Part shown: positions 52,158 to 61,303 of the stretch, in pieces
Numbering within the stretch: position 1 is the first letter of the stretch
Layout of the letters: the number at the start of each line of letters is the position of its first letter
Source of the DNA: Celeribacter indicus
Lineage (GTDB): Bacteria; Pseudomonadota; Alphaproteobacteria; Rhodobacterales; Rhodobacteraceae
Length of the DNA: 64,000 nt
Reading direction: 5' to 3'
Assembly: GCF_000819565.1 (NCBI RefSeq)
Contig: NZ_CP004393.1
Coordinates: 124,001 to 188,000 of the forward strand
The notes under the pieces: generated by a model
Database searches by the model: none
Seen by the model: only the letters and a program-made list of their open reading frames with translations
Told to the model about the DNA's origin: nothing
Translations under genes and position numbers: made by a program

Positions 52158-52856
52158 TCAGTCTTCGCGCGGGCCGATCGGGGTCTCGATCCTGCCCAGG
52201 CCTTCGATCTCCACGACGCAGGTGTCGCCCGGCACCAGCGGCCCGACGCCCGCGGGCGTGCCGGTCATGATCAGGTCGCCCGGCTGGAGCGTCATCGACT
52301 GCGACAGGATCGCGATGATCTCCGGCACCGACCAGATCAGCTCCGCGAGATCGGCGTCCTGTTTCACCTCTCCGTTCACCGTGAGCCGGATCGACCCCGT
52401 GTCCGGATGGCCGACCTGCGACACGGGATGCACCGGGCCGATGACGGCGGAGCGGTCGAAGGCCTTGCCCCAGTCCCAGGGCCGCCCCTGTTCGCGCGCC
52501 TTGAGCTGAAGGTCGCGCCGCGTCAGGTCGTTGCCGATGGCATAGCCCCAGACATGCGACAGCGCGTCGGCCTCCGCAATGTTCTTCCCGCCGGTGCCGA
52601 TCGCGATGACCAGCTCGGCCTCGTAATGGAAGTTCTCCGTCTCCGGCGGATAGGCGACGGTCTCGCCGCTGTCGACCACCGCATCCGCCGGCTTGGTGAA
52701 GAAGAACGGCGGCTCCCGGTCCGGATCGCGCCCCATCTCCCGCGCATGCGCCGCATAATTGCGACCAACACAGAAGATCCGCCGCACAGGCAGACGCTCG
52801 TCCACCCCCTCAACCGCAACGCTCGCAGGCAGCGCAGGCGGAAATACATAGCTCAT
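52158..52856 (-). CDS. fumarylpyruvate hydrolase (FAH family)
   Basis: A 232-residue short-form FAH hydrolase. It has VRRIFCVGRNYAAHAREMG near residue 27, FHYEAELVIAIG (metal Glu pair), GYAIGNDLTRRDLQ, and PGDLIMTGTPAGVGPL. It cleaves fumarylpyruvate to fumarate and pyruvate, the last gentisate-pathway step. It is first of the compact minus-strand set hydrolase - GST isomerase - dioxygenase - MDMPI-like protein. Confidence 0.92.
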   Translation of the reverse strand: MSYVFPPALPASVAVEGVDERLPVRRIFCVGRNYAAHAREMGRDPDREPPFFFTKPADAVVDSGETVAYPPETENFHYEAELVIAIGTGGKNIAEADALSHVWGYAIGNDLTRRDLQLKAREQGRPWDWGKAFDRSAVIGPVHPVSQVGHPDTGSIRLTVNGEVKQDADLAELIWSVPEIIAILSQSMTLQPGDLIMTGTPAGVGPLVPGDTCVVEIEGLGRIETPIGPRED

Positions 52857-52909
52857 GAGATCGGTCCTTTCCTTTGTTTCGGTGTGCCCCGTCGGAACGG
52901 GGCGTCATG

Positions 52910-54856
52910 TCAGTGGCCGGGTTGCGCAGGGGGCGTATCCGGGAGATGTTCGGCCCGCCCCAGACGCCACAGGATGGCGAGGGCGACAAAGCCGGCGCCG
53001 TTGATCCAGAGCGTCGCCTCCCCGCCGATCCCCGGCGGCAGGAGCAGGGCGAGACCCGCAAGTCCGATGAGCACGCGGCGCATCATCCCCGTCGGCCCGT
53101 GCAGCCATCCGACGAAGGCCGCCGAGATGGCATAGACGCCGATCACCGCCGTCACCACCGCGGTCACGATATGGAAGGGATCCCCGATCAGCAGGAGTGC
53201 CGGCGAGAAGACGAACAGGAACGGCACGATATAGGCGGTCCAGCCGAAGCGCATCGCTTCCCAGGCGGTGGCCATCGGCGGCGCCTTTGCGATCGCGGCG
53301 GCAAAGAAGGCGCCGATGCCGATGGGCGGCGTCACCATGGACATCATGCCGAGGTAGAAGATGAACAGGTGTGCGGCAATCGGTTCGACACCCGATTGCA
53401 CGAGTGAAGGCGCGATCAGCACGGCGAGGAGCAGGTAGACCCCCACGGTCGGCATCCCCATCCCGAGGACGAGGCAGACCACCGCGGAGATCAGCAGGAG
53501 GGTCAGAAGGCTGCCCTTGCCCAACCCGACCAGCGCGAAGGTGGCGGCAAAGCCGAGACCGGTGACGTTCAGCACCCCGATGATGAATCCAGCCGCCGCG
53601 GAAATCATGATGATATCGGTGATCGAATGGCCGGTTTCCACCGCCGCCTGCCAGAGGTCCGATAGTTTCATGCGGATTGCGCCATATCCTGTCGTCAGAC
53701 CGATGAGCAGGGCCATGGCCCCGCCCCAGAGCGCCGCCGTTTCCGCACGCTGGTTGAAGAAGAACAGCGCGCTCACGATGGCGGCGAAGGGCAGGAGGAA
53801 CACCCATCCCGCACGCATCACGTTGCGCAGGGGCGGGATCTCGGACGTGTCGAGAGGGGTGATCTTCTGTTTCGCGGCCTGAAGATCGGCCTGGGCGAAA
53901 AGCGCGACATAGTAGAGGAGCGCGGGCACGATGGCGGCGACCACGATCTCCGAATAAGGCATCTGGAGAATATCCGCCATGAGAAAGGCGACGGCGCCCA
54001 TCACGGGTGGCGCGATCTGTCCGCCGGTGGAGGCAACGGCCTCCACCGCGGCGGCGGTCGTGCGTTTGAAGCCCGACTGCACCATGAGCCGGATCGTCAC
54101 GACGCCGGTCGCCACGATGTTGGAGACGACGACGCCGGAGATGGAGCCGAAGAGGCCGGAGGCGACGATGGAGATCTTTGCCGCGCCGCCGCGCTGTTTC
54201 CCCATGGTCGCGATGGCGAAATCGTTGAAGAATTCCGCCCCTCCGGACCGCAGCAGGAGCTGACCGAAGAAGACGAAGGCCACGACGACCGTTGCCGCGA
54301 CGTTCAGTGTCAGGCCCAGCAGCCCGTTCGGATCGAAGGCGAGATAGACCGCGAGGCGCGGGGGCGCGACCTCGCGGGTCTGGAGCGCGCCGGGCACGAG
54401 ATGTCCGATCATGCCGTAGCCGGTGATCACCAGCACGACGATGACCAGCGTCCAGCCGACGGTCCGACGCAGGCCCTCGAGGATGAGCAGGAACATCAGC
54501 CCGCCCACGATCAGCGCATCCGCCGGCAGGCTCATGGCCCGGCCGACGAGGCTTGGATAGGCAAAGGCGATATAGAGCGACAGTCCGAGGCCAAGCGCGG
54601 CGAGGAGCCAGTCGATGCCGCGCCCGCTCACTTTCTGCGCCTCACCCTTTTCCGCCTTGCCCTTCATCAGGAAAACGAGCGCGAGGCTGAGCCCCAGCAC
54701 GAGGGCCAGGAACTGTTCCGTGTAATAGGACAGCCCGAACCGCGCGGGGAGACCGGAGGCCTGTATCACGGTGAAGACGGTCAGCAGGCCGGCGAGAAGG
54801 CCGACGACCCGGCGTATCATGGCGGACGATCCGCGGAGAGGGGAGGCGCGTGTCAT
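52910..54856 (-). CDS. TRAP transporter fused permease (4TM/12TM, TAXI type)
   Basis: A 648-residue fused DctQM permease with about 17 or more helices. It has a DctQ-like N-terminal part (to about 170) and a DctM-like core with FGSISGVVVSNIVATGVVTIRLMVQSGFKRTTAAAVEAVASTGGQIAPPVMGAVAFLMAD, GMGMPTVGVYLLLAVLIAPSLVQSG and MVTPPIGIGAFFAAAIAKAPPMATAWEAMRFGW. I start at 54856; a longer frame extends into the binding-protein gene. It works with the TAXI-type binding protein encoded 58 bases upstream. Likely cargo: salicylate or a related aromatic acid. Confidence 0.92.
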   Translation of the reverse strand: MTRASPLRGSSAMIRRVVGLLAGLLTVFTVIQASGLPARFGLSYYTEQFLALVLGLSLALVFLMKGKAEKGEAQKVSGRGIDWLLAALGLGLSLYIAFAYPSLVGRAMSLPADALIVGGLMFLLILEGLRRTVGWTLVIVVLVITGYGMIGHLVPGALQTREVAPPRLAVYLAFDPNGLLGLTLNVAATVVVAFVFFGQLLLRSGGAEFFNDFAIATMGKQRGGAAKISIVASGLFGSISGVVVSNIVATGVVTIRLMVQSGFKRTTAAAVEAVASTGGQIAPPVMGAVAFLMADILQMPYSEIVVAAIVPALLYYVALFAQADLQAAKQKITPLDTSEIPPLRNVMRAGWVFLLPFAAIVSALFFFNQRAETAALWGGAMALLIGLTTGYGAIRMKLSDLWQAAVETGHSITDIIMISAAAGFIIGVLNVTGLGFAATFALVGLGKGSLLTLLLISAVVCLVLGMGMPTVGVYLLLAVLIAPSLVQSGVEPIAAHLFIFYLGMMSMVTPPIGIGAFFAAAIAKAPPMATAWEAMRFGWTAYIVPFLFVFSPALLLIGDPFHIVTAVVTAVIGVYAISAAFVGWLHGPTGMMRRVLIGLAGLALLLPPGIGGEATLWINGAGFVALAILWRLGRAEHLPDTPPAQPGH

Positions 54857-54914
54857 GGCGTCACGTCTTGGTCGCGGGAGGCGCAGGACGCCTCCCTTAT
54901 GTATCGGGACAGGG

Positions 54915-55883
54915 TCATTGCGCCGGGGTCTGCGCGATGCCGCGCGCCTCGAAAAAGGCCGCCGCGCCGGGATGGTATTCGACACCGGGGTAGGCCTTGT
55001 AGGCGGTTTCGAGATCCAGCGCGCCAAGCGGCGGATAGGCGGCGGCGATCGCCTCCTTCTCATCGAAGAGCACGGCGAGCAGATCGGCGACCTGTTCATC
55101 GGAGACATGCGCGCCAGTCAGCAGCACGTTGTCCCAGGTCACGAAGGCCATCGGCTCCTTGACCCCGACGCGCACGGGGGCCGGTTCCACCTCGGTGAAG
55201 TAGAAGGCCGGGCGCACCTCCTGGATCTTTGCGAGCGTCTCCTCGTTGGCCTCGACCGTCAGGTAGCGCACGCCACCCACCGCGGCATCGACCTCGGCCA
55301 CTTTCGGCCCGCCCAGGGCAAAGAACGCGCTGTCGACGCGGCCGGAGGCCATGTCGTCCGATCCGCGGATCAGTTCGGGGACCGGCACCTGTTTCACATC
55401 GTCCCACGTCAGACCGCCGGCGGCGAGAATGGCGGAAATGTGCGAACGCGCGATGGGGAACGCGTCCCAGCCGGAGGGTACGCTCCTGCCCTCGAGATCT
55501 GAGACCGCGGTCATGCCCGAGCTTTCCTTGACATAGAGACCGACGGGAAAGGGATTGACCCGTGCCACCAGGCGCAGGTTCGGCATGGCCATGCGATATT
55601 CACCCGTGCCCTGGACAGCGGTGATCACGTCATTAACGTCGTTGAGCGAGAATTCCGCAAGCTGGTCGTTCACCGCCTGCATCATCTGCGCATTGCCGCC
55701 ATAGGGCTGCACCACCACGTTCATCGCACCGCTTTCGCGCGCCTGCCCGGCGATGACGCTCGCCATCGTGTTCCAGACAGAGCCTTGCGGCGGTGTAGAA
55801 AAGGACGACACCTGCGCCACGGCGGCAGATGATGCCCCGACCGTGACGGCGCAGGCGATTGCCAGGTTTCTCAGGATCTTCAT
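54915..55883 (-). CDS. TAXI-family TRAP transporter solute-binding protein
   Basis: A 322-residue periplasmic protein with a Sec signal peptide (MKILRNLAIACAVTVGASSAAVA). TAXI features are SVWNTMASVIAGQARESGAMNVVVQPYGGNAQMMQAVNDQLAEFSLNDVNDV near residues 35-87 and DLEGRSVPSGWDAFPIARSHISAILAAGGLTWDDVKQV near 130-168. It is paired with the fused permease. The aromatic catabolic genes on both sides suggest import of an aromatic acid. Confidence 0.92.
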   Translation of the reverse strand: MKILRNLAIACAVTVGASSAAVAQVSSFSTPPQGSVWNTMASVIAGQARESGAMNVVVQPYGGNAQMMQAVNDQLAEFSLNDVNDVITAVQGTGEYRMAMPNLRLVARVNPFPVGLYVKESSGMTAVSDLEGRSVPSGWDAFPIARSHISAILAAGGLTWDDVKQVPVPELIRGSDDMASGRVDSAFFALGGPKVAEVDAAVGGVRYLTVEANEETLAKIQEVRPAFYFTEVEPAPVRVGVKEPMAFVTWDNVLLTGAHVSDEQVADLLAVLFDEKEAIAAAYPPLGALDLETAYKAYPGVEYHPGAAAFFEARGIAQTPAQ

Positions 55884-55940
55884 CGCGTTTCCTCCCAGAT
55901 GATAATGAAGACTGTCTTTCGTGCGTGTCTCCGTTCCCGT

Positions 55941-57569
55941 TCAGGACTCCCCGGTCTCGACCAGCGCTTGCCGGTCGATCTTTCCGGTACCTGTCTTGGG
56001 CAGTTCCTCCACATATTCGAACAAGCGCGGCGCCTTGAATGGAGTCAACTGCGATTTCACATAGTCGCGCAGCTTGAGCGTCTGGTCGTCGCCGGCTCCC
56101 ACCCCCGCAACGAGGCTGACGATCGCCCGGAGCGCCATCCGCTTGTCCGCGAGCTGCACCGCCAGCACGGCGCATTCGTGCACGTCCGGATGCTCGTTGA
56201 GACATCGCTCCACCTCCAGCGGCCAGACCCATTGTCCCGACACCTTGATCAGTTCGTCCGCCCGGCCCTGAAAGTAGTAATACCCGTCCCGCTCGATGAA
56301 GCGGTCGCCGGTATAGATCCAGTCGCCGCGCATCGTGTCGGCGGTCTTGTCGGGTCGGTTCCAGTAGGTCGGCGCGGAAGAATGGCCGCGCACGAACATC
56401 ACCCCTTCCTCGCCTGGCTGGGCGGGTGTGCCCTCGGGCGTCTCGAGGCGCACCTCGTAGCCCGGAACCCGCGCCCCGGCCGCGCCGATCCGGTGATCGT
56501 CGAGCGCGTTCGACAGGTAGACGTGCAAAAGCTCGGTGGAGCCAAGCCCCTCGGTCGGACCATGACCAACCAACGCCTTCCACGCGGTATAGACATCCTC
56601 GGACAGGATTTCCGCCGCCGACATCGACTGACGCAGCGAGGACAAGTCATGATGGGTGATCGCGTCCGCGCGGGCCAGGGCCGTATAGAGTGTCGGAAGC
56701 CCGAAGAACACGGTCGGGCGGTAGGTTTCGATTGCCTCCAGCACCACCTCGGGACGCGGCTGGCCCGGCATCCAGAGGGACGTGGCGCCGATGGAGAAGG
56801 GGAAGATGATGGAATTGCCGAAACCATAGGCGAAATAGGCCTTCGGCACCGAATAACAGATATCGTCCTTCTCGAGCCTGAGCACATGCGCGCCGAAGCT
56901 CTGTTGCACATAGGCCATGTCGTGATGCAGATGGACGATGCCCTTCGGACGGCCCGTGGACCCCGAGGAATACATCCAGAACGCCATGTCGTCAGGGCCG
57001 GTCTCCGCCGCCTCCATCCTGGTGGAATGGCCGGACAGGAACTCAGCGGCAGTGATCTGAGCCGCACCGGAGACCGCGCCGTTGACGACGATCGTGGTCT
57101 CGAGCTCGGTTCCGTCGAGCGCCTCCCCGCCGAAGACCTGGGCCAACGCGGCATCCACAAGCGCGAAGCGTGCGCCGCTGTCTTTCAGGAAATAGTTGAG
57201 GACGTCGGATTTCGTCTGGATGTTCAGCAGGACCGGCACGAAACCCGCGCGCACCGCACCGAAGAAGGCGGCCGGGAAGCTCGGCGTGTCGTCGAGAAAG
57301 AAGGCGATCCGCTCGCCACGCGTGAGACCCGCGGCGACAAAGGCATTGCCCCAGCGGGACGCCTCCGCGATCAATTCGGCATAGCTCAGCGTTCCCAGCG
57401 GGCTGAGGACGGCGGTGCGGTCGGGATTGCGCGCCAGGTTCTGCCAGAGGATCTCCGAACAATTCCCGTGATCGGCTTTGACAAAGCCGATTTCTTCCGA
57501 TCCCGAGGTGGTCTCCGCGACCGGATCGGTGATCGTGGCGGTGGTGTGCGAGGTGGTCATGTCAGTCAT
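55941..57569 (-). CDS. benzoate-CoA-ligase-family acyl-CoA synthetase (salicylate or hydroxybenzoate CoA ligase candidate)
   Basis: A 542-residue ANL adenylate-forming ligase of the benzoate-CoA ligase type. The ATP loop is MYSSGSTGRPKGIVHLHHD, the substrate region VPKAYFAYGFGNSIIFPFSIGATSLW, then GLGSTELLHVYLSN, GDWIYTGDRFIERDGYYYFQGRADELIKVSG, and catalytic Lys in KTGTGKIDRQ. It activates an aromatic acid to its CoA thioester. I choose the ATG at 57569 because GGGAGAAG precedes it; the longer frame from 57638 adds a non-conserved leader. With the hydroxylase and thioesterase nearby it fits salicylyl-CoA formation, but benzoate or anthranilate cannot be excluded. Confidence 0.88.
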   Translation of the reverse strand: MTDMTTSHTTATITDPVAETTSGSEEIGFVKADHGNCSEILWQNLARNPDRTAVLSPLGTLSYAELIAEASRWGNAFVAAGLTRGERIAFFLDDTPSFPAAFFGAVRAGFVPVLLNIQTKSDVLNYFLKDSGARFALVDAALAQVFGGEALDGTELETTIVVNGAVSGAAQITAAEFLSGHSTRMEAAETGPDDMAFWMYSSGSTGRPKGIVHLHHDMAYVQQSFGAHVLRLEKDDICYSVPKAYFAYGFGNSIIFPFSIGATSLWMPGQPRPEVVLEAIETYRPTVFFGLPTLYTALARADAITHHDLSSLRQSMSAAEILSEDVYTAWKALVGHGPTEGLGSTELLHVYLSNALDDHRIGAAGARVPGYEVRLETPEGTPAQPGEEGVMFVRGHSSAPTYWNRPDKTADTMRGDWIYTGDRFIERDGYYYFQGRADELIKVSGQWVWPLEVERCLNEHPDVHECAVLAVQLADKRMALRAIVSLVAGVGAGDDQTLKLRDYVKSQLTPFKAPRLFEYVEELPKTGTGKIDRQALVETGES

Positions 57570-57676
57570 GTCTTCTCCCGGACATAGCTGTGGACTCCGG
57601 TGCGGGCACTTCTGGTCCCCGTCCGGCATGCGTTTCAAACAAGAGAACCGGGGCGTGCGCGTACCCCGGCGAGAAA

Positions 57677-58819
57677 TCAGCCTGTTACGGTATTTCTTCG
57701 TGCGTAGTCGGCGGCGAATTTCGGTGCGATCTGCCGCAGCCTCTCCTCCGTCATCCGGCCGGAGCGCATCAGGTAGTCATGGGCGAAATCCATCGGCTCG
57801 AGGCGTATCTTCTCACCGAAACTCTCGTACCAACTGGCCGAGGTGTTGGCGGCATCCACGATCTTGCGTGCCACCGGCGGGCGCTCGGCCTGATAGGCCG
57901 CAAGCGCCTCGCCGATGTCGTCGTGATCCTTGAGCGCATGAACGAGGGCGATGGCATCCTCCATCGCGAGGCGCGTGCCGGACCCGATGGAGAAATGCGC
58001 CGTGTGCACGGCGTCGCCGATCAGGACATTGCGTCCGGCGATCCAGCTTTCGCACCAAAGCCGCGGGAACTGGCGCCACATGGACTTGTTGGTGACGAGC
58101 TGCGTGCCCTTCAGCACATCGCTGAACAGCTCGCTGCACAGCTTCGCGCTCTCTTCCTCGCCCATCTCCTCGAACCCATAGGCCCTGTAGGTCGCATCCT
58201 CGCATTCGACGATGAAGGTCGAGCGATCCGGGGCGAACCGGTAATGGTGCGCGTTCAGCGGTCCCTTGTCCGTCTCGATGAAGGTCTGGGTCAGCGTATC
58301 GAACGGAATCGTCGCCCCGAACCACGCGAAATGGTTGTCGAAATGCTCGACGGTCGGCCTGAACTGATCCTCGAGCGACCGGCGCATCAGCGAATTCAGG
58401 CCATCCGCTCCGATCACCAGGTCCGCGTCGAATTCGTCGAGCGACTGCACCACCGTGCCGAAACGGATCTCCACGCCGAGATCGCGGGCGCGATCCTTCA
58501 GGATCTCGATCAGCTCCAGACGCCCGATGGCGGTGAAGCCCACGCCATCCAGCGTCACCTGACCGGAAGGCAGGTTCAGCGTCATGTCCTGCCAGCGTTC
58601 CATATGCGGCACGATCAGGTCATGCGTCTCCGGATCGTCGGCTTTCAGGAAATCGAGCGCACGGTCGGAAAACACCACCCCGAAGCCGAAGGTCGCTCCT
58701 TCGGGATTCTGCTCCGTCACGCGCAGTTTCACATGCGGCAGCAGGCGGCGGATCAGGATAGCGGTATAGAGCCCGCCGGGCCCGCCCCCGAGGATTTCGA
58801 TCTTGCTCAATGTGGACAT
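57677..58819 (-). CDS. FAD-dependent aromatic hydroxylase, salicylyl-CoA 5-hydroxylase-like
   Basis: A 380-residue group A flavin monooxygenase. The FAD-binding GxGxxG lies in KIEILGGGPGGLYTAILIRRLLP near residue 8, the middle DG motif in LVIGADGLNSLMRR, and the GD motif in RNVLIGDAVHTAHFSIGSGTRLAMEDAIAL. FGFGVVFSDRALDFLK after the first motif resembles salicylyl-CoA hydroxylases (SdgC/CehH) and the flavin domain of 2-aminobenzoyl-CoA monooxygenase. It lies upstream of the CoA ligase on one strand and divergent from the thioesterase, giving the set activation, 5-hydroxylation, CoA release to gentisate. Confidence 0.85.
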   Translation of the reverse strand: MSTLSKIEILGGGPGGLYTAILIRRLLPHVKLRVTEQNPEGATFGFGVVFSDRALDFLKADDPETHDLIVPHMERWQDMTLNLPSGQVTLDGVGFTAIGRLELIEILKDRARDLGVEIRFGTVVQSLDEFDADLVIGADGLNSLMRRSLEDQFRPTVEHFDNHFAWFGATIPFDTLTQTFIETDKGPLNAHHYRFAPDRSTFIVECEDATYRAYGFEEMGEEESAKLCSELFSDVLKGTQLVTNKSMWRQFPRLWCESWIAGRNVLIGDAVHTAHFSIGSGTRLAMEDAIALVHALKDHDDIGEALAAYQAERPPVARKIVDAANTSASWYESFGEKIRLEPMDFAHDYLMRSGRMTEERLRQIAPKFAADYARRNTVTG

Positions 58820-58907
58820 GGTTCCTCCCTTCCACGGCTCTGGACCTTAGGTCGTGGATAAGATATATTTCTAAATCATGCAATTATTTTCATAATCAGG
58901 AAAAGAA
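58820..58907. promoter_or_regulatory. AT-rich divergent promoter, hydroxylase / thioesterase-IclR
   Basis: 88 bases, much richer in A/T than the surroundings between 58855 and 58907, with repeated ATCATG/CATAATCA-like segments. It is the expected site for the IclR regulator encoded as the second gene to the right. I could not define a clean palindrome. Confidence 0.45.
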
Positions 58908-59312
58908 ATGCCCTCTGTTCTGACCGTCGACGTGACCTTCGGAGACTGCGACCCGGCCGGTATCGTCTTCTATCCAAATATCTTTCGGTGGATGGACGCC
59001 GCCTTCCAGAAACTCCTCCGGCCGCTCGGTGGCCATGACGCCGTTTGCGCGGAGTTCGGCACCATCGGTCTCGGCCTCGCCGATGCGCAGGCCCAGTTCC
59101 GCAGCACGATTCGAGACGGCGATCTTCTCGAGATCCATACCTCCTACGCGAACTGGTCGCGCAGGAGCGTCACCCTCGCCTATGAGGGCCGCGTCGATGG
59201 CCGTATCGCCTTCGAGGGGCGCGAAGTCCGCTGCCTTTTCATCCGCGGCGAAACCGGTATTGTCGCGGGGGACATCGGCGCCCTGCGCAGCAGACTGGAG
59301 AAAACGACATGA
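58908..59312 (+). CDS. 4-hydroxybenzoyl-CoA-type (4HBT) thioesterase
   Basis: A 134-residue hotdog-fold thioesterase. FGDCDPAGIVFYPNIFRWMD near residues 11-30 matches the Pseudomonas-type 4-hydroxybenzoyl-CoA thioesterase active site, with catalytic D15. ANWSRRSVTLAYEGRV and FEGREVRCLFIR follow the family. The likely reaction is release of CoA from gentisyl-CoA (CehI-like) or another hydroxybenzoyl-CoA. AGGAAAAGAA precedes the ATG. It overlaps the IclR gene by 4 bases. Confidence 0.87.
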   Translation: MPSVLTVDVTFGDCDPAGIVFYPNIFRWMDAAFQKLLRPLGGHDAVCAEFGTIGLGLADAQAQFRSTIRDGDLLEIHTSYANWSRRSVTLAYEGRVDGRIAFEGREVRCLFIRGETGIVAGDIGALRSRLEKTT

Positions 59313-60130
59313 CCGAAGAGGCGGGGCAGGGGTTGAAATCGCTCGATACCGCATTGGGCGTCCTGGCCTTCATGGCCCGGTGCGACGGCCCGATGACCCT
59401 CACCGACATCGCGCGCAGCTGTGCCATGCCGCCGAGCAAGCTGCACCGCTACCTGTCCTCCTTCGTCAGCGCCGGTCTGGTGAAACAGGAGGGACGGTCC
59501 GGGCGCTACGATCTCGGGCCGGAGGCGATGCAGCTTGGTCTTGCCTCCATTGCGCGGCACGATTTCGTCAACACCACCGCCGACGGACTCCCCGAGCTGA
59601 CGCTCCAGACCGGCATGACCGCGCTGCTCGCGGTCTGGGCCAATGACGAAGCCATCGTGGTGCGCTGGCAACGCGGCATCTCCCCGACGGTGACGTCGAT
59701 CGGGCTGGGTTCATCGATGCCGCTGCTGACCTCGGCAACCGGCCGCGTCTTCCTTGCCTACGGCTCGGACATCGCCACGCGGAAGGCGCGCGACAGGGAA
59801 TTGCGCCGCGCCGCGCGCAAACCCTCCCTGCTGCCCGACATCCCCGCGACCGGCGCAGGGCTGGACAGCCTGCGCGACAGGATCCGCGACGAGGGCTATG
59901 CCCGTGTGGATGGGGATTTCATTCCCGGCCTCGTCGCCGCCGCCGCACCCATCATCGACTGGCAGGGGGAGGCGCAGGCGGTCGTGACGCTTGTCGGGGT
60001 CGCGCCGGAAACGGTCCGTCCCGACGCGCCGGAGATCGCCACCCTGCTGAACTTCTGCCGCACATGCAGCGTGGTGCGCGCACCCTCGGCGGCCACGGGT
60101 TCCTCCCGCAGGGTGCGTGTCGCGACCTGA
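59309..60130 (+). CDS. IclR-family transcriptional regulator
   Basis: A 273-residue IclR regulator. The N-terminal winged helix is at about residues 8-68 (KSLDTALGVLAFMARCDGPMTLTDIARSCAMPPSKLHRYLSSFVSAGLV), followed by the effector domain with GMTALLAVWANDEAIVVRWQRG and LLTSATGRVFLAYG. It is co-translated with the thioesterase and divergent from the hydroxylase-ligase-transporter genes. It probably controls this CoA-gentisate module in response to the aromatic acid or a thioester. Confidence 0.9.
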   Translation: MTEEAGQGLKSLDTALGVLAFMARCDGPMTLTDIARSCAMPPSKLHRYLSSFVSAGLVKQEGRSGRYDLGPEAMQLGLASIARHDFVNTTADGLPELTLQTGMTALLAVWANDEAIVVRWQRGISPTVTSIGLGSSMPLLTSATGRVFLAYGSDIATRKARDRELRRAARKPSLLPDIPATGAGLDSLRDRIRDEGYARVDGDFIPGLVAAAAPIIDWQGEAQAVVTLVGVAPETVRPDAPEIATLLNFCRTCSVVRAPSAATGSSRRVRVAT

Positions 60131-60132
60131 GC

Positions 60133-60158
60133 GGCGCAGGACGGTCACGCCCTGCGCC
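60133..60158. terminator. convergent-gene terminator hairpin
   Basis: Perfect 8-base-pair stem GGCGCAGG (60133-60140) / CCTGCGCC (60151-60158) between the IclR gene and the convergent FadL-type gene. Confidence 0.65.
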
Positions 60159-60172
60159 TCACCCGAAAACCG

Positions 60173-61303
60173 TCAGAACCTCCACCCGTAGCCGATGGAC
60201 ACGATGAGGAAATCCGTGTCCATTTCCGCGCCGTCGCTGGGCCCGGTGCCGATGGCGCGGCTGTCGAAATCATACTCGATCCCGCCGGTCAGCTCCCGGC
60301 CGTTTCCAAGATCCTTGGTGAAACCCGCCGAAACGACGTTCGCGTCGATGGCGGGCAAAAGCGGCAGGTTGTTGACGAAATCCGTATCGAAATGCCGGTC
60401 CGCAACCGCCACGCCCCCGCGCAGCGTCAGGTCGGAGCGCAGTTCGTAGGACAGGCCGACGCGATAGACGTTCTGGCTGCGGAACCCGAACAGATCGCTG
60501 AACTGCGTGTCGCTCCAGTTGATCCTGAGATAGTCGCCCGCCAGCGTGAGCCTGTCGCTCAGCTCCACCGCGACGCCGATCCCCCATTGCTCGGGGAGGT
60601 CGATCTTCCCATCCACGGGGGCGAGGATATCCTCCGAATAGCCCGACAATTCGCCCATGTCGATCTTGCTCCCATACATCGCGCCGACGCTCACGGTATC
60701 GGTCGGCTTCCACAGGACGCCCGCCCGCAGGCCGACACCGGCCGCGGCTTCCAGCCCGTGATCCCCGACGCCCGGCAGGTTGTCGAGATCGAGGACATGG
60801 ACTCCGACCGCCAGCGACGCGCCGAAGGCAAGATCCGGCGCGGGTTTGTAGGTGACGGTGGGTAGGATGATCGTGGAGGTGTAGAGACCCTTGGTCTCGT
60901 CCGGCCCACCCGTGTAGAGTTGATCGTCGTATTTCGCCGCCCCGCCGCCCGAAGCGGTCGAGACGCCGATGGTCCACTGATCCCCGAGCGGGCGGTTGTA
61001 CCCGATCTCCGGCACCGGGGCGAAACCGGTCCCCTCGTTGTCGAAGCCTCCGAAAGTGCCTTCCATCCGCAGCATGATGAACTGCGCGTTCAGATCGAGC
61101 CGGTGACCGACGAAGGCCATCCCGGCGGGGTTGTTCGACGCGGCGAGCGCATCCTGCGGAAATGCCAGCGAAACGCCGGCCATGCCTTGTGCCTTGCTGC
61201 CGTAGCCGGTGAGTTGCGTGCCGTTCGTGGCCCAGGCGGGGCTGAGCGCGAAACCGGCAAGACAAAACCCCGCGCCCGCAAGCGTGTTGGTAAAGGTCTT
61301 CAT
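60173..61303 (-). CDS. OmpP1/FadL-family outer membrane transport protein
   Basis: A 376-residue beta-barrel precursor. The signal peptide is MKTFTNTLAGAGFCLAGFALSPAWA. It is followed by the FadL hatch-type N-terminus NGTQLTGYGSKAQGMAGVSLAFPQDALAASNNPAGMAFVGHRLDLNAQF, and the last residue is Phe (SIGYGWRF), as needed for outer membrane assembly. FadL proteins admit long-chain fatty acids or monoaromatic hydrocarbons and acids. The neighbours suggest an aromatic compound. It is monocistronic, with a 387-base upstream interval. Confidence 0.88.
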   Translation of the reverse strand: MKTFTNTLAGAGFCLAGFALSPAWATNGTQLTGYGSKAQGMAGVSLAFPQDALAASNNPAGMAFVGHRLDLNAQFIMLRMEGTFGGFDNEGTGFAPVPEIGYNRPLGDQWTIGVSTASGGGAAKYDDQLYTGGPDETKGLYTSTIILPTVTYKPAPDLAFGASLAVGVHVLDLDNLPGVGDHGLEAAAGVGLRAGVLWKPTDTVSVGAMYGSKIDMGELSGYSEDILAPVDGKIDLPEQWGIGVAVELSDRLTLAGDYLRINWSDTQFSDLFGFRSQNVYRVGLSYELRSDLTLRGGVAVADRHFDTDFVNNLPLLPAIDANVVSAGFTKDLGNGRELTGGIEYDFDSRAIGTGPSDGAEMDTDFLIVSIGYGWRF

